From Bianquea renquensis (GTDB taxonomy: Bacteria; Bacillota; Clostridia; Lachnospirales; Bianqueaceae): a stretch of DNA of 64,000 nucleotides. Numbering within the stretch: the first letter of the stretch is position 1; every line of letters begins with the position of its first letter. The notes beneath the pieces are model-generated. The model worked only from the letters and a program-made list of their open reading frames with translations, searched no databases and was not told the DNA's origin. Position numbers and translations under genes: made by a program. The stretch is from the NCBI RefSeq assembly GCF_014384895.1, contig NZ_JACRSQ010000001.1, positions 186,001-250,000 on the forward strand, written 5' to 3'. Positions 34,540 to 42,784 of the stretch are shown one piece after another.

Positions 34540-37071
34540 ATGAAGCTTGCGTTTTCTACTCTGGGATGTCCTGACTTCGATTGGTCAGATATCTATTCCC
34601 TTGCAAAGGATTTCGGGTTTGATGGAATCGAATTGCGGGGGCTGGGAGATCAGATTTTTTCCATCCATGCAAAGCCATTTCAAGCGGATGTGCTGCCGAA
34701 GACGGTGGAATACCTGAATCGAATGCATTTGGAGATTCCATGTCTGTCCTCCGGATGCTGTATTAAATATAGAGAGACTGCTCAGAATACCTTGCAGGAA
34801 TTGCTGGAATATATCGAGTTGGCGTCGAAGCTCCATACGCCGTATATCCGTATACTAGGGGATCTTCACGCAGCTCCTGAGGGGGATGTGGACGATGAGG
34901 TTGTGTTGAGTGCGCTGGGCGCGCTGATCCCCTATGCGGAGGAGAAAGGTGTCACATTGCTGGTGGAGACCAACGGGGTGTATTCCGATACCAGAAGACT
35001 CTGTGAGCTCTTGAATCAGATTCCCAGCGATGCGGTGGCCGCCTTATGGGATATGCACCATACATACCGTTACGGTGGCGAATCGCCTGAGCGTACCGTG
35101 CAGAATCTGGGTGCCTATATCAAATATGTGCATATTAAAGATTCTCTGGAGGTCGACGGCCACATCCAGTATAGGATGATGGGGGAAGGGGATCTGCCCA
35201 TTGATGATTTCATGCGGGCGCTGCAATCTATCAACTATGAGGGCTATATTTCTCTGGAATGGTTGAAGAAGTATGCGCCGCATCTGAACAGCCCGGGAAT
35301 TGTCTTTCCCCACTATGCCAATTTTATGCGCCAATACACAGGCGTCAGTCCGGAATCCCACCGTTTGTATGACAATCACGCAAAGACGGGACACTATGTC
35401 TGGCCCAAAGAGCAACTCATCGATCTCACATTTCCCCAAGTGTTGGACCGGATGGTGGAAGAATTTCCTGACCAGTACGCTTTTCGCTACACGACCCTGG
35501 ACTATACGAGGACGTACGCTCAATTTCGCCATGATGTGGACACCTTCGCCAGGTCTCTGATCGCCATGGGAGTCAGAACGGGAGATCATGTGGCCATCTG
35601 GGCGACCAATGTACCGCAATGGTATATCACATTCTGGGCGGCGACGAAGATCGGAGCGGTTCTGGTGACGGTCAATACGGCATATAAGATCCATGAGGCG
35701 GAGTATCTGCTCAAACAGTCGGATACCCACACGCTTGTCATGATTGATGGATATAAGGATTCCAACTATGTGGAAATCATGAAGGAATTGTGCCCAGAGT
35801 TAGAGACGGCGTCAAAGGGAAGACCGCTGTACAGTAAGCGGTTGCCCTTCCTGCGCAACATTATCACCGTCGAATCCGTTCAAAAGGGATGCTATACCTG
35901 GGAAGAGAGCTTAGAGTTGGCGAAGAAAGTTCCCGTGGAGGAGGTTTACCGCCGCGCGAGCATGATCGATAAACATGATGTCTGCAATATGCAGTATACG
36001 TCCGGGACCACAGGATTCCCCAAGGGGGTTATGTTGACGCACTACAATGTCGTCAATAATGGAAAGGCGATCGGAGACTGTATGGACCTCTCTACGGCGG
36101 ACAGGATGATGATACAGGTGCCCATGTTTCACTGCTTTGGGATGGTTCTGGCCATGACGGCCTCCATGACACACGGAGTCACCATGTCGCCCATCCCCGC
36201 TTTTTCCCCGAAAAAGGGGCTTGCCTGCATCAATCAGGAAAAGATCACAGCTTTCCACGGGGTGCCAACGATGTTCATCGCCATGTTGAGCCATGAAGAT
36301 TTCTCCAAGACGGATTTCAGCTATATGAGGACAGGGATTATGGCGGGAAGCCCGTGCCCCATTAAGGTCATGCGGGAAGTTATCGACAGGATGAATATGA
36401 CGGAAATCTGCATCACCTACGGACAAACGGAAGCATCGCCCGGATGCACCATGAGTAAAACGACGGATTCCCTGGATGTCCGGGTCAATACAGTTGGAAG
36501 CGCCATGTTCGGCGTGTCTTGTAAAATCGTGGATCCGGAGACAGGGGAAGATCTGCCGGACAATGTGGACGGAGAGTTTGTTGCCAAGGGCTATAATATT
36601 ATGAAGGGGTACTATAAGATGGCAGAAGCCACCGCTGCGGCCATTGACAAGGATGGCTGGCTGCACACTGGCGATCTGGCAAGGCGAGATGAAAATGGAA
36701 ATTATAAGATCACAGGGCGCATTAAAGACATGATCATTCGAGGCGGTGAGAACCTTTACCCAAAGGAAATTGAAGATTTCATCTACACACACCCGAAAGT
36801 ATCCGATGTGCAAGTGATCGGCGTGCCCGATAAACAATACGGCGAAGCGGTTATGGCTTGCATTATTCTGAAGGATGGAGAGTCCATGACAGAGGACGAG
36901 ATCAAGACCTTCGTAGAGCAGCATATGGCAAAGCATAAAGTGCCCCAGTATGTAGATTTTGTCGACAGTTTTCCCATGAATGCCGCTGGAAAAATACTAA
37001 AGTATGTCATGCGGGAGCAGGCCGTTGAAAAGCTGAACTTGCAGGACCAGAGTAAAATCGAGACGGCATAA
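34540..37071 (+). CDS. Fusion: sugar-phosphate isomerase/epimerase TIM barrel + AMP-forming acyl-CoA synthetase
   Basis: One unbroken 843-residue frame. Residues 1 to about 270 form an AP-endonuclease-2/xylose-isomerase-like TIM barrel: DFGFDGIELRG, RILGDLHAAP, LLVETNGVYSD (metal-site Glu), ALWDMHHTYR and YVHIKDS, ending YISLEWLKKY. Residues about 285-843 are a full-length acyl-CoA synthetase: YTSGTTGFPKG (about 487), YGQTEASP, TGDLARRDENG (about 713), GRIKDMIIRGGENLYP and the C-terminal catalytic Lys in NAAGKILK. Sequence on both sides of the junction (about 270-290) shows no stop or start typical of two genes. The TIM barrel could act on a hydroxy- or keto-substrate later activated with CoA; that is inference. 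ATG 34540 follows AAGGA by nine bases; GH78 lies upstream. Confidence 0.9.
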   Translation: MKLAFSTLGCPDFDWSDIYSLAKDFGFDGIELRGLGDQIFSIHAKPFQADVLPKTVEYLNRMHLEIPCLSSGCCIKYRETAQNTLQELLEYIELASKLHTPYIRILGDLHAAPEGDVDDEVVLSALGALIPYAEEKGVTLLVETNGVYSDTRRLCELLNQIPSDAVAALWDMHHTYRYGGESPERTVQNLGAYIKYVHIKDSLEVDGHIQYRMMGEGDLPIDDFMRALQSINYEGYISLEWLKKYAPHLNSPGIVFPHYANFMRQYTGVSPESHRLYDNHAKTGHYVWPKEQLIDLTFPQVLDRMVEEFPDQYAFRYTTLDYTRTYAQFRHDVDTFARSLIAMGVRTGDHVAIWATNVPQWYITFWAATKIGAVLVTVNTAYKIHEAEYLLKQSDTHTLVMIDGYKDSNYVEIMKELCPELETASKGRPLYSKRLPFLRNIITVESVQKGCYTWEESLELAKKVPVEEVYRRASMIDKHDVCNMQYTSGTTGFPKGVMLTHYNVVNNGKAIGDCMDLSTADRMMIQVPMFHCFGMVLAMTASMTHGVTMSPIPAFSPKKGLACINQEKITAFHGVPTMFIAMLSHEDFSKTDFSYMRTGIMAGSPCPIKVMREVIDRMNMTEICITYGQTEASPGCTMSKTTDSLDVRVNTVGSAMFGVSCKIVDPETGEDLPDNVDGEFVAKGYNIMKGYYKMAEATAAAIDKDGWLHTGDLARRDENGNYKITGRIKDMIIRGGENLYPKEIEDFIYTHPKVSDVQVIGVPDKQYGEAVMACIILKDGESMTEDEIKTFVEQHMAKHKVPQYVDFVDSFPMNAAGKILKYVMREQAVEKLNLQDQSKIETA

Positions 37072-37114
37072 TCCGCGATTCTTTGTAATTTTTTGCGCAT
37101 TTCACCGCAGAGAG

Positions 37115-37143
37115 TTGACGAGACATCGATTTTCCAGTATCAT
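37115..37143 (+). promoter_or_regulatory. Promoter of the cobalamin operon
   Basis: -35 TTGACG (37115-37120), 17-base spacer, -10 TATCAT (37138-37143). It is the only good promoter between the fusion gene and cbiD and gives a leader of about 230 bases. Confidence 0.7.
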
Positions 37144-37378
37144 AGGATGAAGAGCTGGAAGTGCCGCTGGACCGCGGTGTTCTTTCGATGCGTTTTCTGC
37201 GTGAATACAGAGATGACATGGCTGCAATGCGAGACGGTTTTCGTTTTTAAATCCATGTATCGTTTGGGCTCTGACGCGAGGAAAGCGTCAGGGCTTTTTT
37301 GCTAAATACGGGAAAGCGGGGAATACTCTCTGGTAATTGGAAGGCGCCAGAGAACTGGAGAGGAGTTATAGGATCGCG
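37144..37378 (+). other. Leader of the cobalamin operon (no gene assigned)
   Basis: This fills most of the 307-bp gap before cbiD. It contains a terminator at 37267-37300 and, before it, a 29-codon open frame from GTG 37161 to TAA 37248-37250, ending in RDDMAAMRDGFRF. The frame has only a weak AGGA site 13 bases upstream, so it is a possible leader peptide at best. The cobalamin-riboswitch B12 box and GCCACTG core were looked for and not found. Control by this leader is likely; the signal is unknown. Confidence 0.4.
37267..37300 (+). terminator. Intrinsic terminator in the cobalamin leader
   Basis: GGCTCTGACGC (37267-37277) pairs with GCGTCAGGGCT (37285-37295; one G-T pair), followed by T6. 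It lies between the promoter at 37115 and cbiD, so it either acts as an attenuator or ends the upstream gene's transcript. Confidence 0.85.
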
Positions 37379-38548
37379 ATGAATGGGACGGATCGAGAGC
37401 GATATGCAATACGGGTCAAAAATGGCAGAGAGCTGCGCTGCGGATATACGACGGGAAGCTGTGCAACAGCGGCCGCAGCGGCCGCAGCCCAGATGCTATT
37501 GAGCGGAAAAAGAGTCTATACGGTCTCCATCGAACTGCCCAGTGGTCAATGTGCCTCCTTCGACATCGAAAATGCCGAAATACATGAAGATTGGGCCAGC
37601 TGTAGTGTGACAAAGGATGCTGGCGATGATCCGGATGTGACCAATGGTTTGGCAATTTATGCCATGGTGCGGTATGGAGCGAATAAGGAGATCACACTGA
37701 CGGCGGGAGTTGGGATCGGAGTCGTGACGGGTGCGGGACTTCCGTGCGCGCCAGGAGAACCTGCCATCAACCCGGTGCCCCGAAAGATGATCCTTCACAA
37801 CGTCAGGACTGTCTGCGAACAGCAATCCTACCGGGGAGGCCTGCTGGTGGAGATATCAGCACCCGGAGGGGAAGAGATCGCAAAGCAGACGTTTAACCCG
37901 CGACTGGGAATTATAGGAGGAATCTCCATACTTGGCACAACAGGCATTGTGGAGCCCATGAGCGAACAGGCGTTGGTGAAGACCATTCAGATCTGTGTGC
38001 GCAAAGCTAAGAGCAAGGACAGCGCCCGGATTCTGTTATCGCCTGGAAACTATGGACGGGACTATTGCCTGCGGCAGCTGGGCGTGGACCTAGAAAATGG
38101 AATTAAGTTTTCGAATTTTCTAGGAGAGACGCTGGACTATGTCGTCTATGAGGGTTTTACAGAAGCGCTGCTTGTGGGGCACATCGGGAAGCTGGTCAAG
38201 GTTGCGGGAGGCATCATGAATACCCATTCCTCCGTGGCGGACTGTCGAATGGAAATTTTGGCCGTCCACGCGGCGCTGGCTGGGGCAGACCGTTCCACCG
38301 TCGCTGCGATCATGGATTGTAAGACAACCGATGCTGCAATTCAGATTTTGGAGGAGACAGGGCTGCACGAGGAGGTGTATGCCTCTTTGCTTGCCAAGAT
38401 TCAGTATCATATTGCCTATCGGACAAAGGGGCGCTGCCGCGTCGAACTGATCATATTTTCAACAGAGGACAAGCTCATTGTCAGGACGGAGGGAGCGTTG
38501 GCGCTGGCGGAATGTTTTAAGGAAAGAGAGGGAGAACAACATGAATAG
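37379..38548 (+). CDS. cbiD: Cobalt-precorrin-5B (C1)-methyltransferase CbiD
   Basis: CbiD methylates C1 of the corrin ring in the oxygen-independent pathway, using S-adenosylmethionine. The 389-residue protein has the family start LRCGYTTGSCATAAAAAAA, then SVTKDAGDDPDVTNG, PGEPAINPVPR, and the late GHIGKLVKVAGGIMNTHS. Its fold differs from other corrin methyltransferases. ATG 37379 is chosen; the GAGGAG ribosome site is rather far (14 bases), and an upstream in-frame TTG at 37337 adds 14 residues without a better site. It leads the operon; cbiL overlaps its end by eight bases. Confidence 0.96.
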   Translation: MNGTDRERYAIRVKNGRELRCGYTTGSCATAAAAAAAQMLLSGKRVYTVSIELPSGQCASFDIENAEIHEDWASCSVTKDAGDDPDVTNGLAIYAMVRYGANKEITLTAGVGIGVVTGAGLPCAPGEPAINPVPRKMILHNVRTVCEQQSYRGGLLVEISAPGGEEIAKQTFNPRLGIIGGISILGTTGIVEPMSEQALVKTIQICVRKAKSKDSARILLSPGNYGRDYCLRQLGVDLENGIKFSNFLGETLDYVVYEGFTEALLVGHIGKLVKVAGGIMNTHSSVADCRMEILAVHAALAGADRSTVAAIMDCKTTDAAIQILEETGLHEEVYASLLAKIQYHIAYRTKGRCRVELIIFSTEDKLIVRTEGALALAECFKEREGEQHE

Positions 38549-39236
38549 ACGAGGCGTGTTTTACAGCGTGGGGACAGGACCGGGGGATCCGGAGCTGCTT
38601 ACCTATCAGGCGGTTAAGACCATGGAGAAGTGCGCCATCATCGCGCTTCCCAACAGCGGGGCTGCGGAAAATGCGGTGCTGACGATCGTATCCCACTATA
38701 TTGAGGGAAAGACCATCGTATACTGCGATATGCCCATGGTGAGGGACAAAGCCCTTCTCGCTGCAGCCCATGAAAAGGTGGCGAAAGATTTGTCTGTCTA
38801 CCTGGAGGCGGGACAGGATGTCGCCTTTCTGACTTTGGGGGATCCCAGCATCTATTCCACGGCCATGTATGTGCACCGACAGATTCAAAAGCTGGGGTAC
38901 GAAACGTCCATGGTTGCAGGCGTTCCTTCCTTCTGTGCGGTGGCGGCGAAGCTCAATGTCTCTCTCTGCGAGGGAGGGCAGCAGCTTCATATTATTCCGG
39001 CTTCCTATCAGGATATCGACGGAGCTTTGGCGTATGAGGGAAATAAAGTTCTCATGAAGTCCGGAAAAAGTATTATACAAGTAAAGGAAAAGATTGATAC
39101 CCAAGAGTATGACGCGTCGGCGGTGGAGCGCTGTGGCATGGAAAACGAAAAAATCCATCCGACGTTGGACACGTTGCAGGAAGACTCCAGCTATTTTAGC
39201 GTGTTGGTGGTGAAGGAGAGAAATGTTTTGGGTTGA
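38541..39236 (+). CDS. cbiL: Cobalt-precorrin-2 C20-methyltransferase CbiL
   Basis: CbiL adds the C20 methyl to cobalt-precorrin-2. The 231-residue tetrapyrrole methylase has the nucleotide-binding start SVGTGPGDPELLTYQAV, the middle FLTLGDPSIYSTAMY (substrate and SAM site) and VAGVPSFCAVAAKL. The ATG at 38541 has a GGGAG site six bases upstream and overlaps cbiD; a longer in-frame extension inside cbiD is rejected. Confidence 0.94.
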   Translation: MNRRGVFYSVGTGPGDPELLTYQAVKTMEKCAIIALPNSGAAENAVLTIVSHYIEGKTIVYCDMPMVRDKALLAAAHEKVAKDLSVYLEAGQDVAFLTLGDPSIYSTAMYVHRQIQKLGYETSMVAGVPSFCAVAAKLNVSLCEGGQQLHIIPASYQDIDGALAYEGNKVLMKSGKSIIQVKEKIDTQEYDASAVERCGMENEKIHPTLDTLQEDSSYFSVLVVKERNVLG

Positions 39237-39263
39237 CACCCGAAACTATATGTGGAGGTCATT

Positions 39264-40019
39264 ATGATAACATTTGTTGGGGCGGGACCGGGAGCGGCGG
39301 ATCTGATTACCGTTCGGGGACTAAAGCGATTGGAGCAGGCGGATATTGTCATCTATGCCGGCTCTCTCGTCAATCCAGCGCTGCTGGATGGCACGAGAGA
39401 GGGCTGTGAGATCTATAACAGTGCCCACATGACGCTGGAAGAAGTGATCGACGTCTGTATCAGGGGGGAAAAGGAGCAAAAACAGGTGGTTCGCCTGCAT
39501 ACAGGAGATCCGTGTATCTACGGCGCGATCCGAGAGCAGATGGACCTTTTGGATGAAGCGGGAATCGAGTATGAGGTTATACCCGGCGTCAGCTCATTTA
39601 TCGGAGCAGCGGCGTCGCTAAAGGCTGAGTTTACCCTGCCGGATGTGAGCCAGACTGTAATTTTGACGCGGATGGAGGGGCGGACACCTGTTCCGGAGAA
39701 AGAGCGCATTGAAGAGCTGGCCAGACATCAGGCGACCATGGTTATTTTCTTATCTGCCGGTATGCTGGGTGAACTGTCCCAGCGCCTTCAGGAGGGAGGC
39801 TATGCGCCGGAAACGAGTGCCGCCATTGTGTATAAGGCTACGTGGCCGGATGAAAAGATCATCTACACCACTGTTGCGCAGCTGGAGGAGGCGGCAGCCG
39901 CCAATGGAATCCACAAGACAGCCCTGATTTTCGTTGGAGAATTCCTGGGAGACCGATATGAGAGGTCCAAACTCTATGATCCCACCTTCTCCCATGAATA
40001 TCGAGAAGCGTCCAAGTAG
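39264..40019 (+). CDS. cbiF: Cobalt-precorrin-4 C11-methyltransferase CbiF
   Basis: CbiF methylates C11 of the macrocycle. The 251-residue protein carries VGAGPGAADLITVRG, YAGSLVNPALL (typical for CbiF/CobM), LHTGDPCIYGAIREQM and VIPGVSSFIGAAA. ATG 39264 follows GGAGGT at 39254-39259; an in-frame GTG at 39252 overlaps that site and is rejected. Gaps to neighbours are short (27 and 47 bases). Confidence 0.95.
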   Translation: MITFVGAGPGAADLITVRGLKRLEQADIVIYAGSLVNPALLDGTREGCEIYNSAHMTLEEVIDVCIRGEKEQKQVVRLHTGDPCIYGAIREQMDLLDEAGIEYEVIPGVSSFIGAAASLKAEFTLPDVSQTVILTRMEGRTPVPEKERIEELARHQATMVIFLSAGMLGELSQRLQEGGYAPETSAAIVYKATWPDEKIIYTTVAQLEEAAAANGIHKTALIFVGEFLGDRYERSKLYDPTFSHEYREASK

Positions 40020-40066
40020 AGAGAAACTTCAAAGAATGCTGCGAGAGCGGCAGCGCGGAGGTCACG

Positions 40067-41062
40067 ATGAAAAAGACAGCAGTCATATGGTTTACCAGTG
40101 CAGGGGCGGAGCTGGCGGAGAGGGTTGGACATCTGCCGGAGCTCGATATTTTGGAATATCGCCGGGAGGCTAAGCCGGCAAAGGATTTTGTCAGGGAAGC
40201 GTTCTCCCAATGTGATCAGATTCTCTTTATCAGTGCCGTTGGAATCGCCGTCCGGTTGATTGCGCCCTACATTCGGTCCAAAGCGGTGGACCCTGCGGTT
40301 GTCGTGATGGATGATGCGGGTCGGTATGTGGTTTCCCTTTTATCCGGTCACCTAGGTGGCGCCAATGAATTGACCAGGTATCTCAGCGCGCACCTTGGCG
40401 CTCAGGCCATCATTACCACGTCCACGGACGTCCACGGAGTATTTGCGGTTGATGTGTGGAGCCAGAAAGCAGGCTGCGTCATCGGTGAGGTGCCGCGTAT
40501 CAAATGGATTTCCTCTGCGCTCCTGGAAGGAACGTCTGTGGGGTTTGTGAGCGATTATCCGGTTTCCGGTCTGCCGGAGTGCTTGCGGGAGAGCGATGGT
40601 GAGCTGGGAATCTGCGTATCATTGGACGAATGGAAATCCCCATTTCCGCGCACCTTACATATCATACCCCATATTCTCAGCGTCGGGGTCGGATGTCGAA
40701 AACAGCTGGACAGTGCCGTTTTTGAAAATACAGTGTTGGAGATCTTTCGGGGGCATCGGATCAGCCTTCGTGGGGTGAAAAGTATTGCCTCCATCGATAT
40801 TAAGCGGGAAGAGCCGTGTATTCAACGGTTTTGTCAGAAATACGGGATTCCTTTCCTCACCTTCCGTGCTGAGGACTTGTCGCAGGTCGCGGGAGAATTT
40901 ACCCCCTCTGACTTTGTGAAAAAGACTGTGGGGGTGGAAAACGTGTGTGAGCGCAGCGCGGTGCTGGGACTTGCGGAAAAAGGCTCACTGCTCATAAAAA
41001 AACAAGCGCGAAACGGTGTCACCGTTGCCGTCGCCTGTGAAAATTGGAGATGTGTATTTTGA
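40067..41062 (+). CDS. cbiG: Cobalt-precorrin-5A hydrolase CbiG
   Basis: CbiG opens the delta-lactone of cobalt-precorrin-5A and releases the two-carbon unit (as acetaldehyde), a step found only in the oxygen-independent pathway. The 331-residue protein has the N-terminal domain with ISAVGIAVRLIAPYI, SLLSGHLGGANELTRYL and TTSTDVHGVFAVD, and a C-terminal CbiG domain starting SVGVGCRK and running to FTPSDFVKKTVGVENVCE. GGAGG lies five bases before the ATG. The stop overlaps the hemA start (TTGA). Confidence 0.95.
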   Translation: MKKTAVIWFTSAGAELAERVGHLPELDILEYRREAKPAKDFVREAFSQCDQILFISAVGIAVRLIAPYIRSKAVDPAVVVMDDAGRYVVSLLSGHLGGANELTRYLSAHLGAQAIITTSTDVHGVFAVDVWSQKAGCVIGEVPRIKWISSALLEGTSVGFVSDYPVSGLPECLRESDGELGICVSLDEWKSPFPRTLHIIPHILSVGVGCRKQLDSAVFENTVLEIFRGHRISLRGVKSIASIDIKREEPCIQRFCQKYGIPFLTFRAEDLSQVAGEFTPSDFVKKTVGVENVCERSAVLGLAEKGSLLIKKQARNGVTVAVACENWRCVF

Positions 41063-42093
41063 ATATACGGATGGCAGGAATCGATTATTCCATGGCGGGG
41101 ATCGATATCCGAGAACAGTTTTCTTTAACTAAGTCCGCGCAGCGGGAGGTCTACCGAAGTCTAAAACAGGACAGACGCATTTTCGGCGCAGTGCTGGTCT
41201 CCACATGCAATCGTACGGAATTGTATCTGTCCTGTGAAGCGGGATATGAGCCCAATCCTTTCGAGATCTTGTGCCATATTGTGGGGCAAAACTATGAAGA
41301 CTATACCCTTCTTCATAAAATGAGGTGCGGGGACGATGTCTTCTGGCATCTATCCCAGATGGCGTGTGGGGCGAAATCGCAGATCTGGGGTGAGGATCAG
41401 ATCATCACACAGGTTAAGAACTCGCTTCTGTTTGCAAGGGAAAACCAAGGGACAGACGCATACCTGGAGGTTCTATTCCGTATGGCCGTTACGGCGGCGA
41501 AAAAGATTAAAACCACCGTTGCTTTTTCCCGGTCCGATCACTCGATTGCGGACAAGACCTTAGCCCTGCTCCGGAAATCGGCGAAGCCGGTGCGGCGGGT
41601 GTTGGTCATTGGAAATGGAGAGGTCGGAAAGCTGGTGGCGCGGACGCTGACTAAAGCAGGTTTTTCGGTGACGATGACATTGCGCCAGTATAAGCACGCG
41701 CTGGTGGAGATACCGCCCAACGTGGAGGTTATAGAGTATAGCCGGCGATATGAGAGGATTGGCGAGTTCGACGTCCTTGTGAGCGCAACGTTGAGTCCTC
41801 ACTATACCATTGAGAAGGCACAGGTAGAGGGATTGGCAAAGCTCCCGCACACCATGGTGGATCTGGCACTTCCTCGAGATATCGAGGTCTCCATCGGCGA
41901 GTTGGAGGGAGTATCGCTGGCGGATGTGGATTCCATAGCCAAGGGGATCCTCGATGAAAATCATACCAGGCAGCTGGAAGAGATGAAGGGAATCATTGAG
42001 AAATATTTGGCGGATTATCATAAATGGTATCAATACAAGGAGAGGCAATGCGATGAAAAAGATCTATATCGTCGGGCTGGGACCAGGGAATGA
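41059..42093 (+). CDS. hemA: Glutamyl-tRNA reductase HemA
   Basis: HemA reduces glutamyl-tRNA to glutamate-1-semialdehyde, first step of the C5 tetrapyrrole route. The 344-residue protein is shorter than the usual 400 or so, because the C-terminal dimerisation helix region is reduced. It has the catalytic Cys in LVSTCNRTELY, the GAKSQIWGEDQI segment, and an NADPH-binding VLVIGNGEVGKLVA. TTG 41059 is taken as start since GGAG lies nine bases before it and the resulting N terminus (NIRMAGIDY) fits the family; it overlaps the cbiG stop. It ensures precursor supply for the cobalamin genes around it. Confidence 0.93.
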   Translation: MNIRMAGIDYSMAGIDIREQFSLTKSAQREVYRSLKQDRRIFGAVLVSTCNRTELYLSCEAGYEPNPFEILCHIVGQNYEDYTLLHKMRCGDDVFWHLSQMACGAKSQIWGEDQIITQVKNSLLFARENQGTDAYLEVLFRMAVTAAKKIKTTVAFSRSDHSIADKTLALLRKSAKPVRRVLVIGNGEVGKLVARTLTKAGFSVTMTLRQYKHALVEIPPNVEVIEYSRRYERIGEFDVLVSATLSPHYTIEKAQVEGLAKLPHTMVDLALPRDIEVSIGELEGVSLADVDSIAKGILDENHTRQLEEMKGIIEKYLADYHKWYQYKERQCDEKDLYRRAGTRE

Positions 42094-42784
42094 GGCGATG
42101 ATGACGGCGGCAGCCCGGGAGGCGATTGACAAAAGCAGCGTCGTCGTCGGATATGAGGTGTATGTGGATTTGATCCGGCCCCTCCTCGCGGGCAAGACCG
42201 TTGCCACAACCCCCATGAAAAGGGAGGTTGACCGCTGTCAGATGGCGTTGGAGTACGCGTTGGCCGGTGAGACGGTTTCCATGGTCTGCAGCGGGGATGC
42301 CGGCGTATACGGCATGGCTGGCGTCATGATGGAGGTGGCCAGAGAGCACCCGGAGGTGGAGATGGAAGTGGTGTGCGGGATTACCGCTGCCTGTTCTGCC
42401 GCCGCGGTTCTAGGAGCCCCGTTGATTCATGATTTCGCGGTGATCAGTCTGAGCGATCTTTTGACGCCGTGGGAGAAGATCGAGAAGAGGTTGCGATTGG
42501 CTGCCGACGCGGATTTTGTCATATGTCTGTACAATCCATCCAGCAAAAAGCGCAGCGATTATCTCCAGAGAGCCTGTGATCTTGTATTGCAGCACCAATC
42601 GCCCGAGACTTGTTGTGGGTATGTCCGCAATATTGGACGGGAGGGAGAGCAGGCCACCCTGTGCACCCTTTCCGAATTGCGGATGGCGAAGGTGGACATG
42701 TTTACGACAGTGATCATTGGAAACAGCCAGACGAAGGTGATCAACGGACGGCTCGTCACGCCTCGGGGATATAAAAATGTGTAA
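42053..42784 (+). CDS. cbiH: Cobalt-precorrin-3B C17-methyltransferase CbiH/CobJ
   Basis: This SAM-dependent enzyme methylates C17 and contracts the ring. The 243-residue protein has IYIVGLGPGNEAMMTAAA, YEVYVDLIRPLLAGK, VCSGDAGVYGMAGVMME and the late GYVRNIGREGEQATLCTL, all usual for CbiH/CobJ. The ATG at 42053 has AAGGAG ten bases upstream and overlaps the hemA end by 41 bases. The C-terminal iron-sulfur domain seen in some CobJ-like fusions is absent. Confidence 0.95.
   Translation: MKKIYIVGLGPGNEAMMTAAAREAIDKSSVVVGYEVYVDLIRPLLAGKTVATTPMKREVDRCQMALEYALAGETVSMVCSGDAGVYGMAGVMMEVAREHPEVEMEVVCGITAACSAAAVLGAPLIHDFAVISLSDLLTPWEKIEKRLRLAADADFVICLYNPSSKKRSDYLQRACDLVLQHQSPETCCGYVRNIGREGEQATLCTLSELRMAKVDMFTTVIIGNSQTKVINGRLVTPRGYKNV

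Noticed and set aside
35911..36936. 341-codon open frame on the minus strand
   Set aside because: Antisense to the acyl-CoA synthetase domain, which has all family motifs.
37144..37378. Cobalamin riboswitch before cbiD
   Set aside because: Expected by context, but the B12 box and the GCCACTG-like core are not visible on the plus strand, so none is annotated.
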